64,000 nucleotides of DNA from CALDTK01 sp965215115 (GTDB lineage: Bacteria; Bacteroidota; Bacteroidia; Chitinophagales; Saprospiraceae): NCBI GenBank assembly GCA_965215115.1, contig OZ244050.1, positions 1,674,001 to 1,738,000 of the forward strand, in the 5' to 3' direction. The position numbers and the translations under genes are program-made. Numbering within the stretch: position 1 is the first letter of the stretch; the number at the start of each line of letters is the position of its first letter. The notes below the pieces were generated by a model. That model did not search any database, was not told the DNA's origin, and saw nothing but the letters and a program-made list of their open reading frames with translations. Positions 9,658-18,680 of this stretch are shown here, piece by piece.

Positions 9658-11202
9658 ATGCCCTCCCCCGCCCGCGTCCGTTTTGCGCCCAGCCCCACCG
9701 GCCCCCTCCACATCGGGGGCGTCCGCACGGCACTGTACAACTACCTCCTCGCCCGCCAGACCGGCGGGGCCTTCCTGCTCCGCATCGAGGACACCGATCG
9801 GGCGCGCTACGTCGAGGGGGCCGAGGCCTACATCCGCGAGGCGCTGGACTGGTGCGGCATGACGCCCGACGAAGGTCCGGAGACGGGCGGCGCCTACGGG
9901 CCCTACCGCCAGAGCGAGCGCTCGGCGCTGTACAGAGACGCCGTGCAGCGCCTCGTCGACGAGCGGCGCGCCTACTACGCCTTCGACACCCCGGAAGCAC
10001 TCGACGAGTTGCGCCAGGGCGCGGAGGCCGCCGGCGAGGTCTTCCGCTACGACGCCACTACGCGCGGTGGTCTCGACAACAGTCTCGGGCTCAGCGCCGC
10101 CGCCCTCGAGCAGCGCCTCGCCTCCGGCGGTACCCGCGTCGTGCGCCTCCTCGTGGAGCCCGGCGAGGAAGTCGTCTTCGCGGATACGGTCCGCGGGACG
10201 GTGCGCTTCTCGACGGACGAGTTGGACGACAAGGTGCTGATGAAGGCGGACGGCCTGCCGACCTACCACCTCGCCAACGTGGTCGACGACGAGCACATGC
10301 GCATCACGCACGTCATCCGCGGGGAGGAGTGGCTCCCGAGCACGGCGCACCACGTGCTCCTCTACCGGGCGTTCGGGTGGGAGGGCAAGATGCCGACCTT
10401 CGCGCACCTGCCGCTGATCCTGAAGCCCGTCGGGAAGGGCAAGTTGAGTAAGCGCGACGGGGCCAAGTTCGGCCTGCCGGTCTTCCCGCTCGAGTGGCGC
10501 GACGAGGCCAGCGGCGAGACCTTCGCGGGTTTTCGCGAAAGCGGCTTCCTCCCGGAGGCCGTCGTCAACTTCCTGGCGCTGCTCGGGTGGAATCCCGGTA
10601 CGGAGCAGGAGCTGTTCTCCGTGGACGAACTCGTCGCCGCCTTCGACCTCGACCGCATCGGGAAGTCCGGGGCGCGTTTCGACTTCGACAAGGCCAGGTG
10701 GTTCAACCAGCAGTACATCATGCGGCTCTCGGACGAGGCCTTCGCGGCGCTGGCGATGCCGGTTTTGGCGAAAGCCCACCTGCGCGGCGACCGCCACACC
10801 GATGCGACTTTCGTCAAAACCCTCGCGCCCCTCGTGCGCGAGCGCCTGGTGACGATGCACGAGCTCCCCGTCGAGCACCGCTACCTCTTCGAGACGCCGA
10901 CGGGCTACGACGAGACGCAGGTCGCCAAACGTGCCGCGCAGGTGACGCCCGACACGTACGGCGCCGTCGAAACCGCGCTGCGGGAGGTGGCCGACTGGCA
11001 GGCCGACGCGATCGCCACGGACGTCAAGGCCGCCGTCAACGCCTCGGGCGGGAAGCTGGGCGCCGTGCTGCCGCTCTACCGCATCGCCCTCACGGGCGGG
11101 ATGTCCGGACCGGACGTGTTTGCCCTCAGCGAGGTCCTCGGCCGCGCGGAGACGCTCGCGCGTTGGGCGGCCGGCACTACGGCTTTCGCCAAAACGACCT
11201 AG
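9658..11202 (+). CDS. gltX: Glutamyl-tRNA synthetase
   Basis: Charges tRNA-Glu with glutamate. The 514-residue class I synthetase has FAPSPTGPLHIGGVRTALYN (HIGH-type signature, H18) and GKLSKRDGA (KMSKS-type loop, K262-R266). I chose the ATG at 9658 because it starts at the normal MPSPARVRFAPSPTG; the longer frame is read-through of the divergent spacer. Four mini-hairpin copies lie within the gene (10530, 10763, 10806, 11181), encoding GFRES, VLAKA, FVKT and AFAKT. The last is at the extreme C-terminus. Confidence 0.97.
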   Translation: MPSPARVRFAPSPTGPLHIGGVRTALYNYLLARQTGGAFLLRIEDTDRARYVEGAEAYIREALDWCGMTPDEGPETGGAYGPYRQSERSALYRDAVQRLVDERRAYYAFDTPEALDELRQGAEAAGEVFRYDATTRGGLDNSLGLSAAALEQRLASGGTRVVRLLVEPGEEVVFADTVRGTVRFSTDELDDKVLMKADGLPTYHLANVVDDEHMRITHVIRGEEWLPSTAHHVLLYRAFGWEGKMPTFAHLPLILKPVGKGKLSKRDGAKFGLPVFPLEWRDEASGETFAGFRESGFLPEAVVNFLALLGWNPGTEQELFSVDELVAAFDLDRIGKSGARFDFDKARWFNQQYIMRLSDEAFAALAMPVLAKAHLRGDRHTDATFVKTLAPLVRERLVTMHELPVEHRYLFETPTGYDETQVAKRAAQVTPDTYGAVETALREVADWQADAIATDVKAAVNASGGKLGAVLPLYRIALTGGMSGPDVFALSEVLGRAETLARWAAGTTAFAKTT

Positions 11203-11206
11203 CACC

Positions 11207-11437
11207 GTGGCGAAGGATCAACCGAATCACAACCCCGGGGCGCGGCACCGACGGACGGCCGTGCGGACCCTACCGGACGTACACCCGGAGCTAAAGGGTT
11301 TTGACGTAAGTCTCAACCGCTTCGGGCAGGTAGACATGACGATCTCGATCGACAGGCTCAACGACTTCCTCGACCGCGAGGTGGCCGACCCGAAGCTGAT
11401 GCAGTGGGGGCTGTCGGAGGAGGAGGAGGAGGAGTGA
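11207..11437 (+). CDS. Small conserved Bacteroidota protein (76 aa), unknown function
   Basis: Starts at a GTG 5 bases after the gltX stop. The body HPELKGFDVSLNRFGQVD, RLNDFLDREV resembles short uncharacterised proteins common in Bacteroidota (recalled, not searched). It ends in a run of six glutamates. A mini-hairpin copy (11299-11312) with stem GAC/GTC and loop GTAA is in its coding sequence. Probably co-transcribed with gltX. Confidence 0.65.
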   Translation: MAKDQPNHNPGARHRRTAVRTLPDVHPELKGFDVSLNRFGQVDMTISIDRLNDFLDREVADPKLMQWGLSEEEEEE

Positions 11438-11591
11438 CGGAGGGACCGAAAGTGCGCCGGGTTTGGGACGCGCTGAGAGTGCGCCGTCCGGACGTGCTCA
11501 ATGGCTAACGTACTGTGGGTGCGACCATCGCGGACCTTCGGTACGGGACTCGGTCGGGGGAAGGCGAAGCGGACGTGACGCCCGTGGAACC

Positions 11592-12527
11592 TCAGTGCAC
11601 CTCCGAGACGGAGTTCGGCTTGGCGAAAACGATGTTGTCTGACTCTTCGCCGCTGTCCTTAATGTGCTCGCGGACGTCTCGCACCTCCTTGAAGTGCCCA
11701 CGCTCATTGATGAGGTAGGCCTCGTAACCGAGGGATCGCAAGGTCCGCTCGGCGTTGGCGTGTTCGGCGTCGCCGCGCTCGGCCGAGAGGTACTCCATGA
11801 CGACGTAAGGGCTGTGCGCCTCGAGGTAAGACCGGAAGCCGGTAACGACTTTGAACTCCGCGCCCTCGACGTCGATCTTGACGATGGCCGGCTGCAGGTC
11901 GTGCTGGACGACGAATGCATCCAAGGGAGTCGCCGCAACTTCGATCTCGGTGGGGGCGTAATCCGTAAACCAGGACTCCTCCCTAAATTGATCTACGTCC
12001 ATCGAATTGTACTCCGAGTACAGCGTCGGGAACTCGAAGAAGGACAACCGCCCGGCCCCGTCGGAGGCGGCGAGATTGAAGGTTTTGGTGTTGTCGAGCG
12101 CGGCGGTATTGGCGGCGAGTACGCGGTAGGTGGCCGGCGACGCCTCGATGGCCGCGACCGCGCCCGCGGCACCGACGAGTTCGGAGGCGAGCAAGGTGAA
12201 GTACCCGTAGTGCGCACCGACGTCGAGGAAACTCGCGCCGACGCCTAGGTGCTCCAACATGAATCTCGCGAGCCGGACCTCGGAGTCGTGCGACTTCCCC
12301 TTCGTAAGGTAGATATCGGTGCTGGACGGAAGCAGGATCTGCATGTCGCGCCCGAAGAAGGTCGCGCTGTGGACGGACCGCTCGCGGCGCCTACGCCTGT
12401 AGACAATCTCGCGGAAGAGGATCGCGGAGGCGTAGCGGTAGGGATTGACCAGCATCCGCCGCCACCGCGGCAGCGCCGCGATCGCGGCGACGGCATCCAG
12501 CCCGGCGTGTAACTCTTCTCTCGACAT
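11592..12527 (-). CDS. FkbM-family methyltransferase
   Basis: SAM-dependent O-methyltransferase, in this context probably acting on a sugar or polysaccharide. About 311 residues with the SAM loop SFLDVGAHYGYFTLLAS and the FkbM hallmark VKIDVEGAEFKVV. I chose the ATG at 12527; a GTG at 12554 is possible. A TACTTTCG sequence on the minus strand (12566-12573) could be its -7 box. It is the last gene of the minus-strand polysaccharide cluster. Confidence 0.88.
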   Translation of the reverse strand: MSREELHAGLDAVAAIAALPRWRRMLVNPYRYASAILFREIVYRRRRRERSVHSATFFGRDMQILLPSSTDIYLTKGKSHDSEVRLARFMLEHLGVGASFLDVGAHYGYFTLLASELVGAAGAVAAIEASPATYRVLAANTAALDNTKTFNLAASDGAGRLSFFEFPTLYSEYNSMDVDQFREESWFTDYAPTEIEVAATPLDAFVVQHDLQPAIVKIDVEGAEFKVVTGFRSYLEAHSPYVVMEYLSAERGDAEHANAERTLRSLGYEAYLINERGHFKEVRDVREHIKDSGEESDNIVFAKPNSVSEVH

Positions 12528-12590
12528 ATCGACTGCCCCCGGGCCTGGCCGCACCGCGGGGATGGCGAAAGTAACCCCACCGGTTTAGAC

Positions 12591-13169
12591 CTAACGCGGC
12601 GCCAGCAGGTGACGCAGGCGCTTACGTCCGTTCTGGAGGTGCGACCTCACCGCGCCGGCCGGTATCTGGAGTCGCTCGGCGATGTCCTCGTAGCTCAGGT
12701 CCTCGAAGTAAAAGCATTCCACGCTGGCGCGTTGGTCTGGCCGGAGTTGTGCGATCCCCTGCCGCAGGCGCTCGACGAGGGTGTCGTGCACGAGGGCATC
12801 CAGTTGGTCTAGGCTAGGCGGCACGTCGTCCTCGCGGAAGGCGTGGAGGTACTCGGCGGTCGCGTCGTGCCGCTCGCGATCGCGCCGCCGGCGCTCGAGG
12901 AGCGTGTAGGCCGTGTTCCGGGTGGCGGCGTGGAGGAGGCCCGTCACCGAGGTGACCTCCCGCGGCGAGCCCGGCATCATCACTTTGCGCAAGACCTCCG
13001 CGCAGACCTCCTCCGCGAGCGAGGCGGTATCGCACCACTGCCGGGCGAAGCCGATGATGCGAACGCGGAATCTATCGGTAAAGCAGTGTTGCGCGTATGG
13101 ATCCCCGAGCACCACCGCCTCGCGGTAGAGGGCTTCGTCGTTGAGTTGCTCGGTGGCGGTGCGGGACAT
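12591..13169 (-). CDS. Sigma-70 family RNA polymerase sigma factor (ECF-like)
   Basis: A 192-residue protein with region 2 (TDRFRVRIIGFARQWC, then EEVCAEVLRKV) and region 4 (LRPDQRASVECFYFEDLSYEDIAERLQIPAGAVRSHLQNGRKRLR). Lack of a region 3 fits the ECF class. No anti-sigma gene is adjacent. It lies between the O-antigen ligase and the methyltransferase, so it may control surface polysaccharide genes (inference). Confidence 0.87.
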   Translation of the reverse strand: MSRTATEQLNDEALYREAVVLGDPYAQHCFTDRFRVRIIGFARQWCDTASLAEEVCAEVLRKVMMPGSPREVTSVTGLLHAATRNTAYTLLERRRRDRERHDATAEYLHAFREDDVPPSLDQLDALVHDTLVERLRQGIAQLRPDQRASVECFYFEDLSYEDIAERLQIPAGAVRSHLQNGRKRLRHLLAPR

Positions 13170-13190
13170 GTCGGCCCTAACTTACGCCAC

Positions 13191-14654
13191 CTATCCGCGA
13201 CGCTGGTGGCGCCGCCGCCGCCGCACGTCCGTGGCGACGAGTAGCGCGAGACTGTAGAAGAACCAGGGCCCGGCCTTGTCGGTCTCGATCATGTCGTTGA
13301 TGAGTTGGAAGCTCAGGTTGATCACCAGGGAGGCGGCCGCCATCAAGACGATGAGCCGCTCCTCGTGGGTCTCGACCCCGTGGTAGGCGCGCTCGGCGGT
13401 GACGAGGCCGCACGCGCTGAGCGACAGGAAGAGGATGAGCCCGATCCACCCCTGCTCCACGAGGACCATGAAGTAGTAGCTGTGGACGCCGGAGCCCTCG
13501 AGGTTGTGGCTTATGTAAGTCCGGAAGCTCTCGATGGCGTACCCGCGGTACTGCGACGTGAAGGTGCCCGGGCCGAACCCGAGCCAGGGCCGTTCGGCAG
13601 TCATGTACCCGGCCGCCACCCAACGGTAGACCCGCTCCATGGTCGAGATGTCTTCCAGCTTGTAAGTCGCCTCCACGAGGCTCTGGAAGTCCGTCTGCGT
13701 GATGGTCTTGTTGTAGTCGGGCGCGAACTTGAGGAAGTTGTTGTCGTGGACGAGGTGCGTGAAGAACAGCGTGGCGACCCCGGCGGCAACCAGGAGCGAC
13801 AGACGGGTGAGGCGCCAGCGGATCACGAACGTAAACGCGATCCCCGCGACGATACTCACGTAGGCCGCCCGCGTGTAGCTCGTCTGCACTGCGACCAAGA
13901 GCAGTATCGACAGGGCCAGCAGACCCCAGCGCGTGTAGCTCCGCCTAGGGAACAGAAAGGCGCCAACGAAGATGAAGGGAAGCGTGATGCTCGGGAGCGC
14001 GGCGTAGGAGACGTGGTTCCGGAAGAACGGGAACATGGCCTCGTTGACGCGATCGAAGGCAAAACCGATACTGGCGTGCCGACTTACGGTATACGCGAGC
14101 GCGAAGGCGAGCGGGAGGGCCAGGAAGAGCACGGCGCGCCGGACCTCGTGCGGGCGAGACAGCAAGAGGCCCCCGAGCACGTACCACGGGATGACGTACC
14201 ACAGTTTCGCCGCGAACACCTTCCAGGAGTAGACCGGAACCGTCGAGGTGAGCGCCGTGATCAGGATCCACCCGATGTGCAGCAGCAGCAACAGACTGAT
14301 CGGGTGGCGGATGCCGGCACCCGAGACATTCCCTGCGTTGCGGAGCACGTAGACGAGCCCGAGGCCAGCCGTCATGATGAGCACCGGCTCGAGGGGCAGG
14401 TCCGTGCCGATGCTCCCGGCCTGGACCTCCGCGCTCAGCGGCACGAGACTGACACAGATCAGCAGCGAGAGCCGTAGGTCGTACATGGCCAGGGCCACCA
14501 CAGTGAGTCCCGCCGGAAGGAACAGCGGGAGCGGAGAGTACAGCAGGCCGCTGGCCAGAAGCAACAGCAGCAGCACTCCCGCGCCTGCGGCCCCCAGGGC
14601 ACGAGCGTCCCACGCGCCTGCGCCCCGCTTTAGTCCCGCGTGTACTTGGTCCAC
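13191..14654 (-). CDS. O-antigen ligase / Wzy-type polymerase family membrane protein
   Basis: About 487 residues with ten or more hydrophobic segments and a large periplasmic loop (about residues 320-385) containing RWVAAGYMTAERPWLGFGPG, the typical PF04932 region before the last helices. It probably polymerises or ligates lipid-linked oligosaccharide at the inner membrane. The start is uncertain: no early ATG, GTG at 14654 (overlapping the Wzz gene by 25 bases) or 14678. Neighbours are a Wzz-type regulator and a flippase. Confidence 0.84.
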   Translation of the reverse strand: MDQVHAGLKRGAGAWDARALGAAGAGVLLLLLLASGLLYSPLPLFLPAGLTVVALAMYDLRLSLLICVSLVPLSAEVQAGSIGTDLPLEPVLIMTAGLGLVYVLRNAGNVSGAGIRHPISLLLLLHIGWILITALTSTVPVYSWKVFAAKLWYVIPWYVLGGLLLSRPHEVRRAVLFLALPLAFALAYTVSRHASIGFAFDRVNEAMFPFFRNHVSYAALPSITLPFIFVGAFLFPRRSYTRWGLLALSILLLVAVQTSYTRAAYVSIVAGIAFTFVIRWRLTRLSLLVAAGVATLFFTHLVHDNNFLKFAPDYNKTITQTDFQSLVEATYKLEDISTMERVYRWVAAGYMTAERPWLGFGPGTFTSQYRGYAIESFRTYISHNLEGSGVHSYYFMVLVEQGWIGLILFLSLSACGLVTAERAYHGVETHEERLIVLMAAASLVINLSFQLINDMIETDKAGPWFFYSLALLVATDVRRRRRHQRRG

Positions 14655-15730
14655 TCTATGCCTTTGTACGTGTCCCACAGCAGGATACCGATCGCGCTGA
14701 AGATCGCTGCGGCCAGGGTGATCCCGACGACGATCAGCCAGCGCACCGGGCGCGACTTGCGGTCGGGCACGCGCGCGGCGTTGCTTACGTAGATGACTGG
14801 CCCGGGGCTCGCCATGATCGACTCCAGGCGGCGCATCCGCTCCCGGTCGTAGGACAGGTTGTCGTTGAGGATGTCGTACTCGGAGGTGAGGGTCCGCGCC
14901 CGGGAGTTCCCGAGGGAGTACTGCGCCAGCTGCGACCCGATGAGTTGGCGGGTCTGCTTCGCCGCCGCCAGGCGCGCCTGCACGACGGTGAGCGTATCGC
15001 GCAGGCGCCCGGTGACCTTGCGTCGCGTAAACTCATCGACGAAGATGCTGTCGGACATGATCTGGCGACTGGTGTAATCGTTCAGACCCGCGAACTGCCG
15101 CCCCTGCGTCTCGGCGTCGAGGACGCCGTACCGCGCGTTGATGCTATTGAGCGAATCGGTGATCTCGGCGAGCCGATCCCTCTTCACCGACACGGCGCGC
15201 TCGTAGAGGTTAAACATCTCCTGCTGGCCGCGGAGGGCCGTGTTCTGAATGACGGCACCCGCCCTGACCCGCGACGCGTTCGCCATCGCGGCCGCGCGCT
15301 GCGGGTCGCGGTCCTCCACGGAGATGCTGATCTCGTCGTACTTCGTGCGCCGGACCGAGTAGTGGTCGAGGAGTTCGTCGCGCACCGTCGTCGAGGCATA
15401 CCGATCGCCGGGGTCGATGTCGTAGACATCATATAGATCGAAGGAGTCGACGAGGAAGCCCAGGGTTTCTTCGGACTCGGCGGCCGCGATGACGCGCTCC
15501 ACGTCGTCGCCCGTGCCGTAGAGTTGGACGTCCTGGCCGGCGAACAGCTTCGAGGCGTTGTTGAGGTCTGCACTAGCGGCCAGGAAAGTGGTGGTGGCCG
15601 TGTAGTACACCGGGGAAACGAAGGCGACGACGAGGCTCAGCGCGAAGGCCGCCGCCGTGATCCCGAGCCAGAGCCTGCGGTGGCGGACCAGTAGGCCCAG
15701 TACGTCTATCAAGGATTCGCGTTGCCGCAT
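14630..15730 (-). CDS. Wzz-type polysaccharide chain-length determinant protein
   Basis: 366 residues with membrane segments at about 15-35 and 335-355 flanking a long periplasmic helical region, the standard polysaccharide co-polymerase layout. It ends with the second membrane helix and a short cytoplasmic tail (DTYKGIEWTKYTRD) and has no BY-kinase domain. It regulates glycan chain length with the neighbouring Wzy-like protein. A promoter-like TATGTTTG precedes it. Confidence 0.87.
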   Translation of the reverse strand: MRQRESLIDVLGLLVRHRRLWLGITAAAFALSLVVAFVSPVYYTATTTFLAASADLNNASKLFAGQDVQLYGTGDDVERVIAAAESEETLGFLVDSFDLYDVYDIDPGDRYASTTVRDELLDHYSVRRTKYDEISISVEDRDPQRAAAMANASRVRAGAVIQNTALRGQQEMFNLYERAVSVKRDRLAEITDSLNSINARYGVLDAETQGRQFAGLNDYTSRQIMSDSIFVDEFTRRKVTGRLRDTLTVVQARLAAAKQTRQLIGSQLAQYSLGNSRARTLTSEYDILNDNLSYDRERMRRLESIMASPGPVIYVSNAARVPDRKSRPVRWLIVVGITLAAAIFSAIGILLWDTYKGIEWTKYTRD

Positions 15731-15748
15731 GCGTTAAAATTCGGGCCG

Positions 15749-15756
15749 CAAACATA
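15749..15756 (-). promoter_or_regulatory. Candidate -7 box (TATGTTTG on the minus strand) for the wzz gene
   Basis: Reads CAAACATA on the plus strand, 19 bases upstream of the wzz start at 15730, matching the Bacteroidota TAnnTTTG consensus. It would allow wzz and the genes after it to be expressed separately from the flippase. Confidence 0.45.
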
Positions 15757-15810
15757 GGCCACCTTTATGCCGAGGGTTGGGTTGGTCACGACAACGTTTT
15801 AGTGGGACGT

Positions 15811-17319
15811 TTAGCGGCGCGCGGTCCTGACGAGGTGGAGTAAAGACCCGGGATCGACCAGGAGCCCACCCGCGAGGGCGGCCCCGCCGCACACGAGGGC
15901 CTGGAAAGCCACCGCCCAGCCCAGCGGCCAGGCCCACCCGTGAGACAGCCACGCCCCGGCGGCACTCACGCCCGCGTACGCGGCCAGCTTCAACAAGAGC
16001 GGCCACGACGGTCGCGCACCGGATTCGGCGGCGGTAGCGCGGTCGGCCACGACCCACTGCACCAGGGCTATCGCGCCGTGCGTGGCCGCCGTCGCGACGG
16101 CGGCCCCGAGGGCACCCAGCACCGGGATCATCGCGAGGTTCAGCAGCACGTTGAGCACCGAGGCGCCCACGAAGACGTAATTGATGAGGCGCAGGCGATG
16201 GATCACGAGGAGGTAGCTGCCCTGCACGTACATGATGCCCATGCCCACGGAGGTCCACAGCAGGGCCGCCAGCACCGGCCCCCAGGCGGGCGTCGCCTCC
16301 CGGTACAGCAACTCGGTCACGGCTTGGGCGTGGAACGTGCCCCAGGTCGCGACGCCGAGCGTGAGCACCAGCATGTACTGCGCGCCCTGGTACAGCAGCG
16401 GGCGCACCGGCTCACCACGTTCGGCCAGCGTACTCAGCATCGGGATCAGCAGCGTCGCGAACAGGAACGACACCATGTTCACGGCGTCGAGCAGGCGGTA
16501 GCCCGCCGCGTAGAGCCCCGTTTGGTAAAGCCCGTCCGGGACGAGCTTCTCCAGCATCACGATATCCACGCGGGCGGCCAGTGTGTTGAGCAGAAAAGAC
16601 AGCGCGTACGGCGAGGTCGCCTTCGCCAACGCAACGAGTTCGCGGCGATCCCAGGCTAGCCACCGCTGGTCGGTATGGAAGTCGGTGGCCGCGAGGGTCA
16701 ACGCGATGCTTACCACGAGGGCACCCGCCTGTAGGATCACGAAGCGCTCGATCGAGATCCAGGACGAGAGCGCGGGCGCGAGCAGGAGGGTCCCCACGAC
16801 CAGCAGCAGCTGCACCTTGTCGGCGACGCTCAGGAGGCTGTTGACGGTGTACTTGCCCTGCGCGGCGACGTTGTTGCGCAGTAGTTGCCAGCCGCTGAGG
16901 AGGACTTGCGTCAAAACGACCCACGCCAACAGGTACAGGTCCCGTGCGCTGGCGCCGATGGTGACGGCTGCCGCCAAAACGACCACGACGTACAGCGCCG
17001 TCAGCGCGAGTTTTAGCGAAAGCGTGTACCCGAACTGCTCCCGGAGTCGCTCCGGGCGGCGCGCCAGCGAAACGGCACTGTAGTTCTGCAGGCCGAAGTC
17101 GAGCACGGTCGCGAACAGGAACGAGAAACTGAACCAGTACGCGTAGCGGCCGTAGGTCTCCGTCCCGACGAGGTTCTGCACCCCGAGGTCGACACCCAGC
17201 AGGTAGGCCGGCTTCACGAGCGCGTTGATGGCCAGCAGCAGGGCCAGGTTGACGGCGAAGGCTTTGCGCAAGGACCGGCGAAGGTAGGCGGAGTGCGGAG
17301 TGCGGAGTGCGGGGTGCAC
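15811..17319 (-). CDS. Polysaccharide flippase (Wzx/MATE-like, oligosaccharide exporter)
   Basis: 502-residue membrane protein with about 12-14 hydrophobic segments. It starts around AFAVNLALLLAINALVKP and ends in an Ala/Gly/Leu-rich helix set. Likely flips lipid-linked repeat units across the inner membrane. The GTG at 17319 starts two bases after the stop of the upstream permease; no ATG is near. Its first codons are read from GGAGTGC tandem repeats (17286-17318). Mini-hairpin copies lie at 16903-16916 and 16966-16979, with a degenerate one at 17011-17024. Confidence 0.86.
   Translation of the reverse strand: MHPALRTPHSAYLRRSLRKAFAVNLALLLAINALVKPAYLLGVDLGVQNLVGTETYGRYAYWFSFSFLFATVLDFGLQNYSAVSLARRPERLREQFGYTLSLKLALTALYVVVVLAAAVTIGASARDLYLLAWVVLTQVLLSGWQLLRNNVAAQGKYTVNSLLSVADKVQLLLVVGTLLLAPALSSWISIERFVILQAGALVVSIALTLAATDFHTDQRWLAWDRRELVALAKATSPYALSFLLNTLAARVDIVMLEKLVPDGLYQTGLYAAGYRLLDAVNMVSFLFATLLIPMLSTLAERGEPVRPLLYQGAQYMLVLTLGVATWGTFHAQAVTELLYREATPAWGPVLAALLWTSVGMGIMYVQGSYLLVIHRLRLINYVFVGASVLNVLLNLAMIPVLGALGAAVATAATHGAIALVQWVVADRATAAESGARPSWPLLLKLAAYAGVSAAGAWLSHGWAWPLGWAVAFQALVCGGAALAGGLLVDPGSLLHLVRTARR
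17286..17318. repeat. Heptamer tandem repeat GGAGTGC/GGGGTGC at the flippase start
   Basis: Three GGAGTGC units followed by GGGGTGC. The array encodes the first residues of the flippase (HPALRTPHSA), so unit loss or gain shifts its frame. Related heptamers occur near 48762 and 60266. Confidence 0.7.
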
Positions 17320-17321
17320 CT

Positions 17322-18554
17322 TTACTCGTAGCGGAGGCTCTCGATCGGATCGAGGCGCGACGCCTTCACCGCCGGATACAGGCCGCTGAGCAGACCTGTG
17401 AGCAGGCAGACGATAAAGCTGAGGACGATCCAGTTCCAGGGCACGAGGAAGGCGCCGCCGGCGATGATCGTGACGATGTTGCCGACCACCATCCCGATGA
17501 GGATCCCCACCACCCCACCCACCTGCGTGATGATGACCGCCTCGGTGAGGAATTGCCACAGGATCACGGAGCGGCTCGCGCCGAGGGCCTTGACGATACC
17601 GATTTCGCGCGTGCGCTCGGTGACGCTCACGAGCATGATGTTCATGAGGCCGATGGCGGCGCCGAAGAGGGTCATCAGGCCGATGGCGATGGCCCCGGCC
17701 TGGAGTTTGGCGGTGTTCTCCTCGATCTCCTCCACGAGGCTGTCGCTCGTGATGAGGTCGAAGTCGTTGGCGTCGCGGGGCCCGAGCCCGCGGGCGATCC
17801 GCATCGCGCCGGTCGCGTCGGAGCTGCCGGTGCCCAGGTCGCCGACGCTCGTAAGTTGGGCGATGAGCCCGTAGTTGGTCTTGCTCGACGCGTAGGCGTT
17901 GCGGGCCGTACTCAGCGGGAGGATGACGATTTTGTCGGCGCTGTTCTGGCTCTCGCCCTCCTCCTCGAGTACGCCGACGATCTGGAGCCTGAGGGGCCCG
18001 GCGGCAATGACCTTCCCGATGGCGCGCTCGGCGCGGCCGTTGAAGAGTCGCTTGACCACCTCGAAGCCGACCACCGCGATGTTGCCGCCGCGGCGCGCCT
18101 CCTGGGGGCTGAACGTCCGACCGACCTCGATGTCGTAGCTCTTGACCCGGAAGTAGTCCTCGTCTACGCCGACGAGGGGGATGGTGGGTGTGGTCTCCTT
18201 GTCCTCGTACTTGATGGCGGCGTTGGAGGTGGCCCGCATGCTGACGCTCACCACGGCCCGTTCGCTGAAGAGGTCCTTGAAGGTCATCGCCTGGTCGTAG
18301 GAGATCGGGTCGGCGCGCTTCTCGACGCTGCCGCGGCGGCGTGCCCCGCGCTCCCCGCGGGCCGGGCGGATCTCGATGCTGTTGGCGCCCAGCGAACTGA
18401 AGTTGTCGTTGATCGAGTAGATGGCCGCGTCGATGGCGGTGAGGATCCCGACCACGGCCATGATCCCGAAGGCGATGATCATGAGGGTCAGCATGCTGCG
18501 CAGCCAGTTGGCGCGCAGGGCACTGAGGGATTGGCGGAGGGTCTCGGCGTTCAT
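17322..18554 (-). CDS. ABC transporter permease, MacB/FtsX type
   Basis: 410 residues: an N-terminal membrane helix after MNAETLRQSLSALRANWLRS, a MacB-like periplasmic domain (about 50-260) and three C-terminal helices (FtsX domain), ending DPIESLRYE as typical for the family. Such permeases work with a separate ATPase, which I do not see nearby. I chose the ATG at 18554. Confidence 0.9.
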   Translation of the reverse strand: MNAETLRQSLSALRANWLRSMLTLMIIAFGIMAVVGILTAIDAAIYSINDNFSSLGANSIEIRPARGERGARRRGSVEKRADPISYDQAMTFKDLFSERAVVSVSMRATSNAAIKYEDKETTPTIPLVGVDEDYFRVKSYDIEVGRTFSPQEARRGGNIAVVGFEVVKRLFNGRAERAIGKVIAAGPLRLQIVGVLEEEGESQNSADKIVILPLSTARNAYASSKTNYGLIAQLTSVGDLGTGSSDATGAMRIARGLGPRDANDFDLITSDSLVEEIEENTAKLQAGAIAIGLMTLFGAAIGLMNIMLVSVTERTREIGIVKALGASRSVILWQFLTEAVIITQVGGVVGILIGMVVGNIVTIIAGGAFLVPWNWIVLSFIVCLLTGLLSGLYPAVKASRLDPIESLRYE

Positions 18555-18680
18555 GGCTGGCGCCGAAGGTAGGCCCGTGCCCCAGGCCCGCACTCGCGCC
18601 TTTCGATCAAACCACCCCCCGCGCCGACGTATCTCCCCTATCAGTAAGTATCGTTTCAGTAAGTTGCAGGACCCCCGCGT

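Noticed and set aside
9556..11205. 549-codon open frame opposite gltX
   Set aside because: Shadow of a certain gene; low-complexity translation.
12555..12573. GGCGAAAGT near the FkbM gene as a mini-hairpin copy
   Set aside because: No T4 and no paired stem; more likely part of a -7 box on the minus strand.
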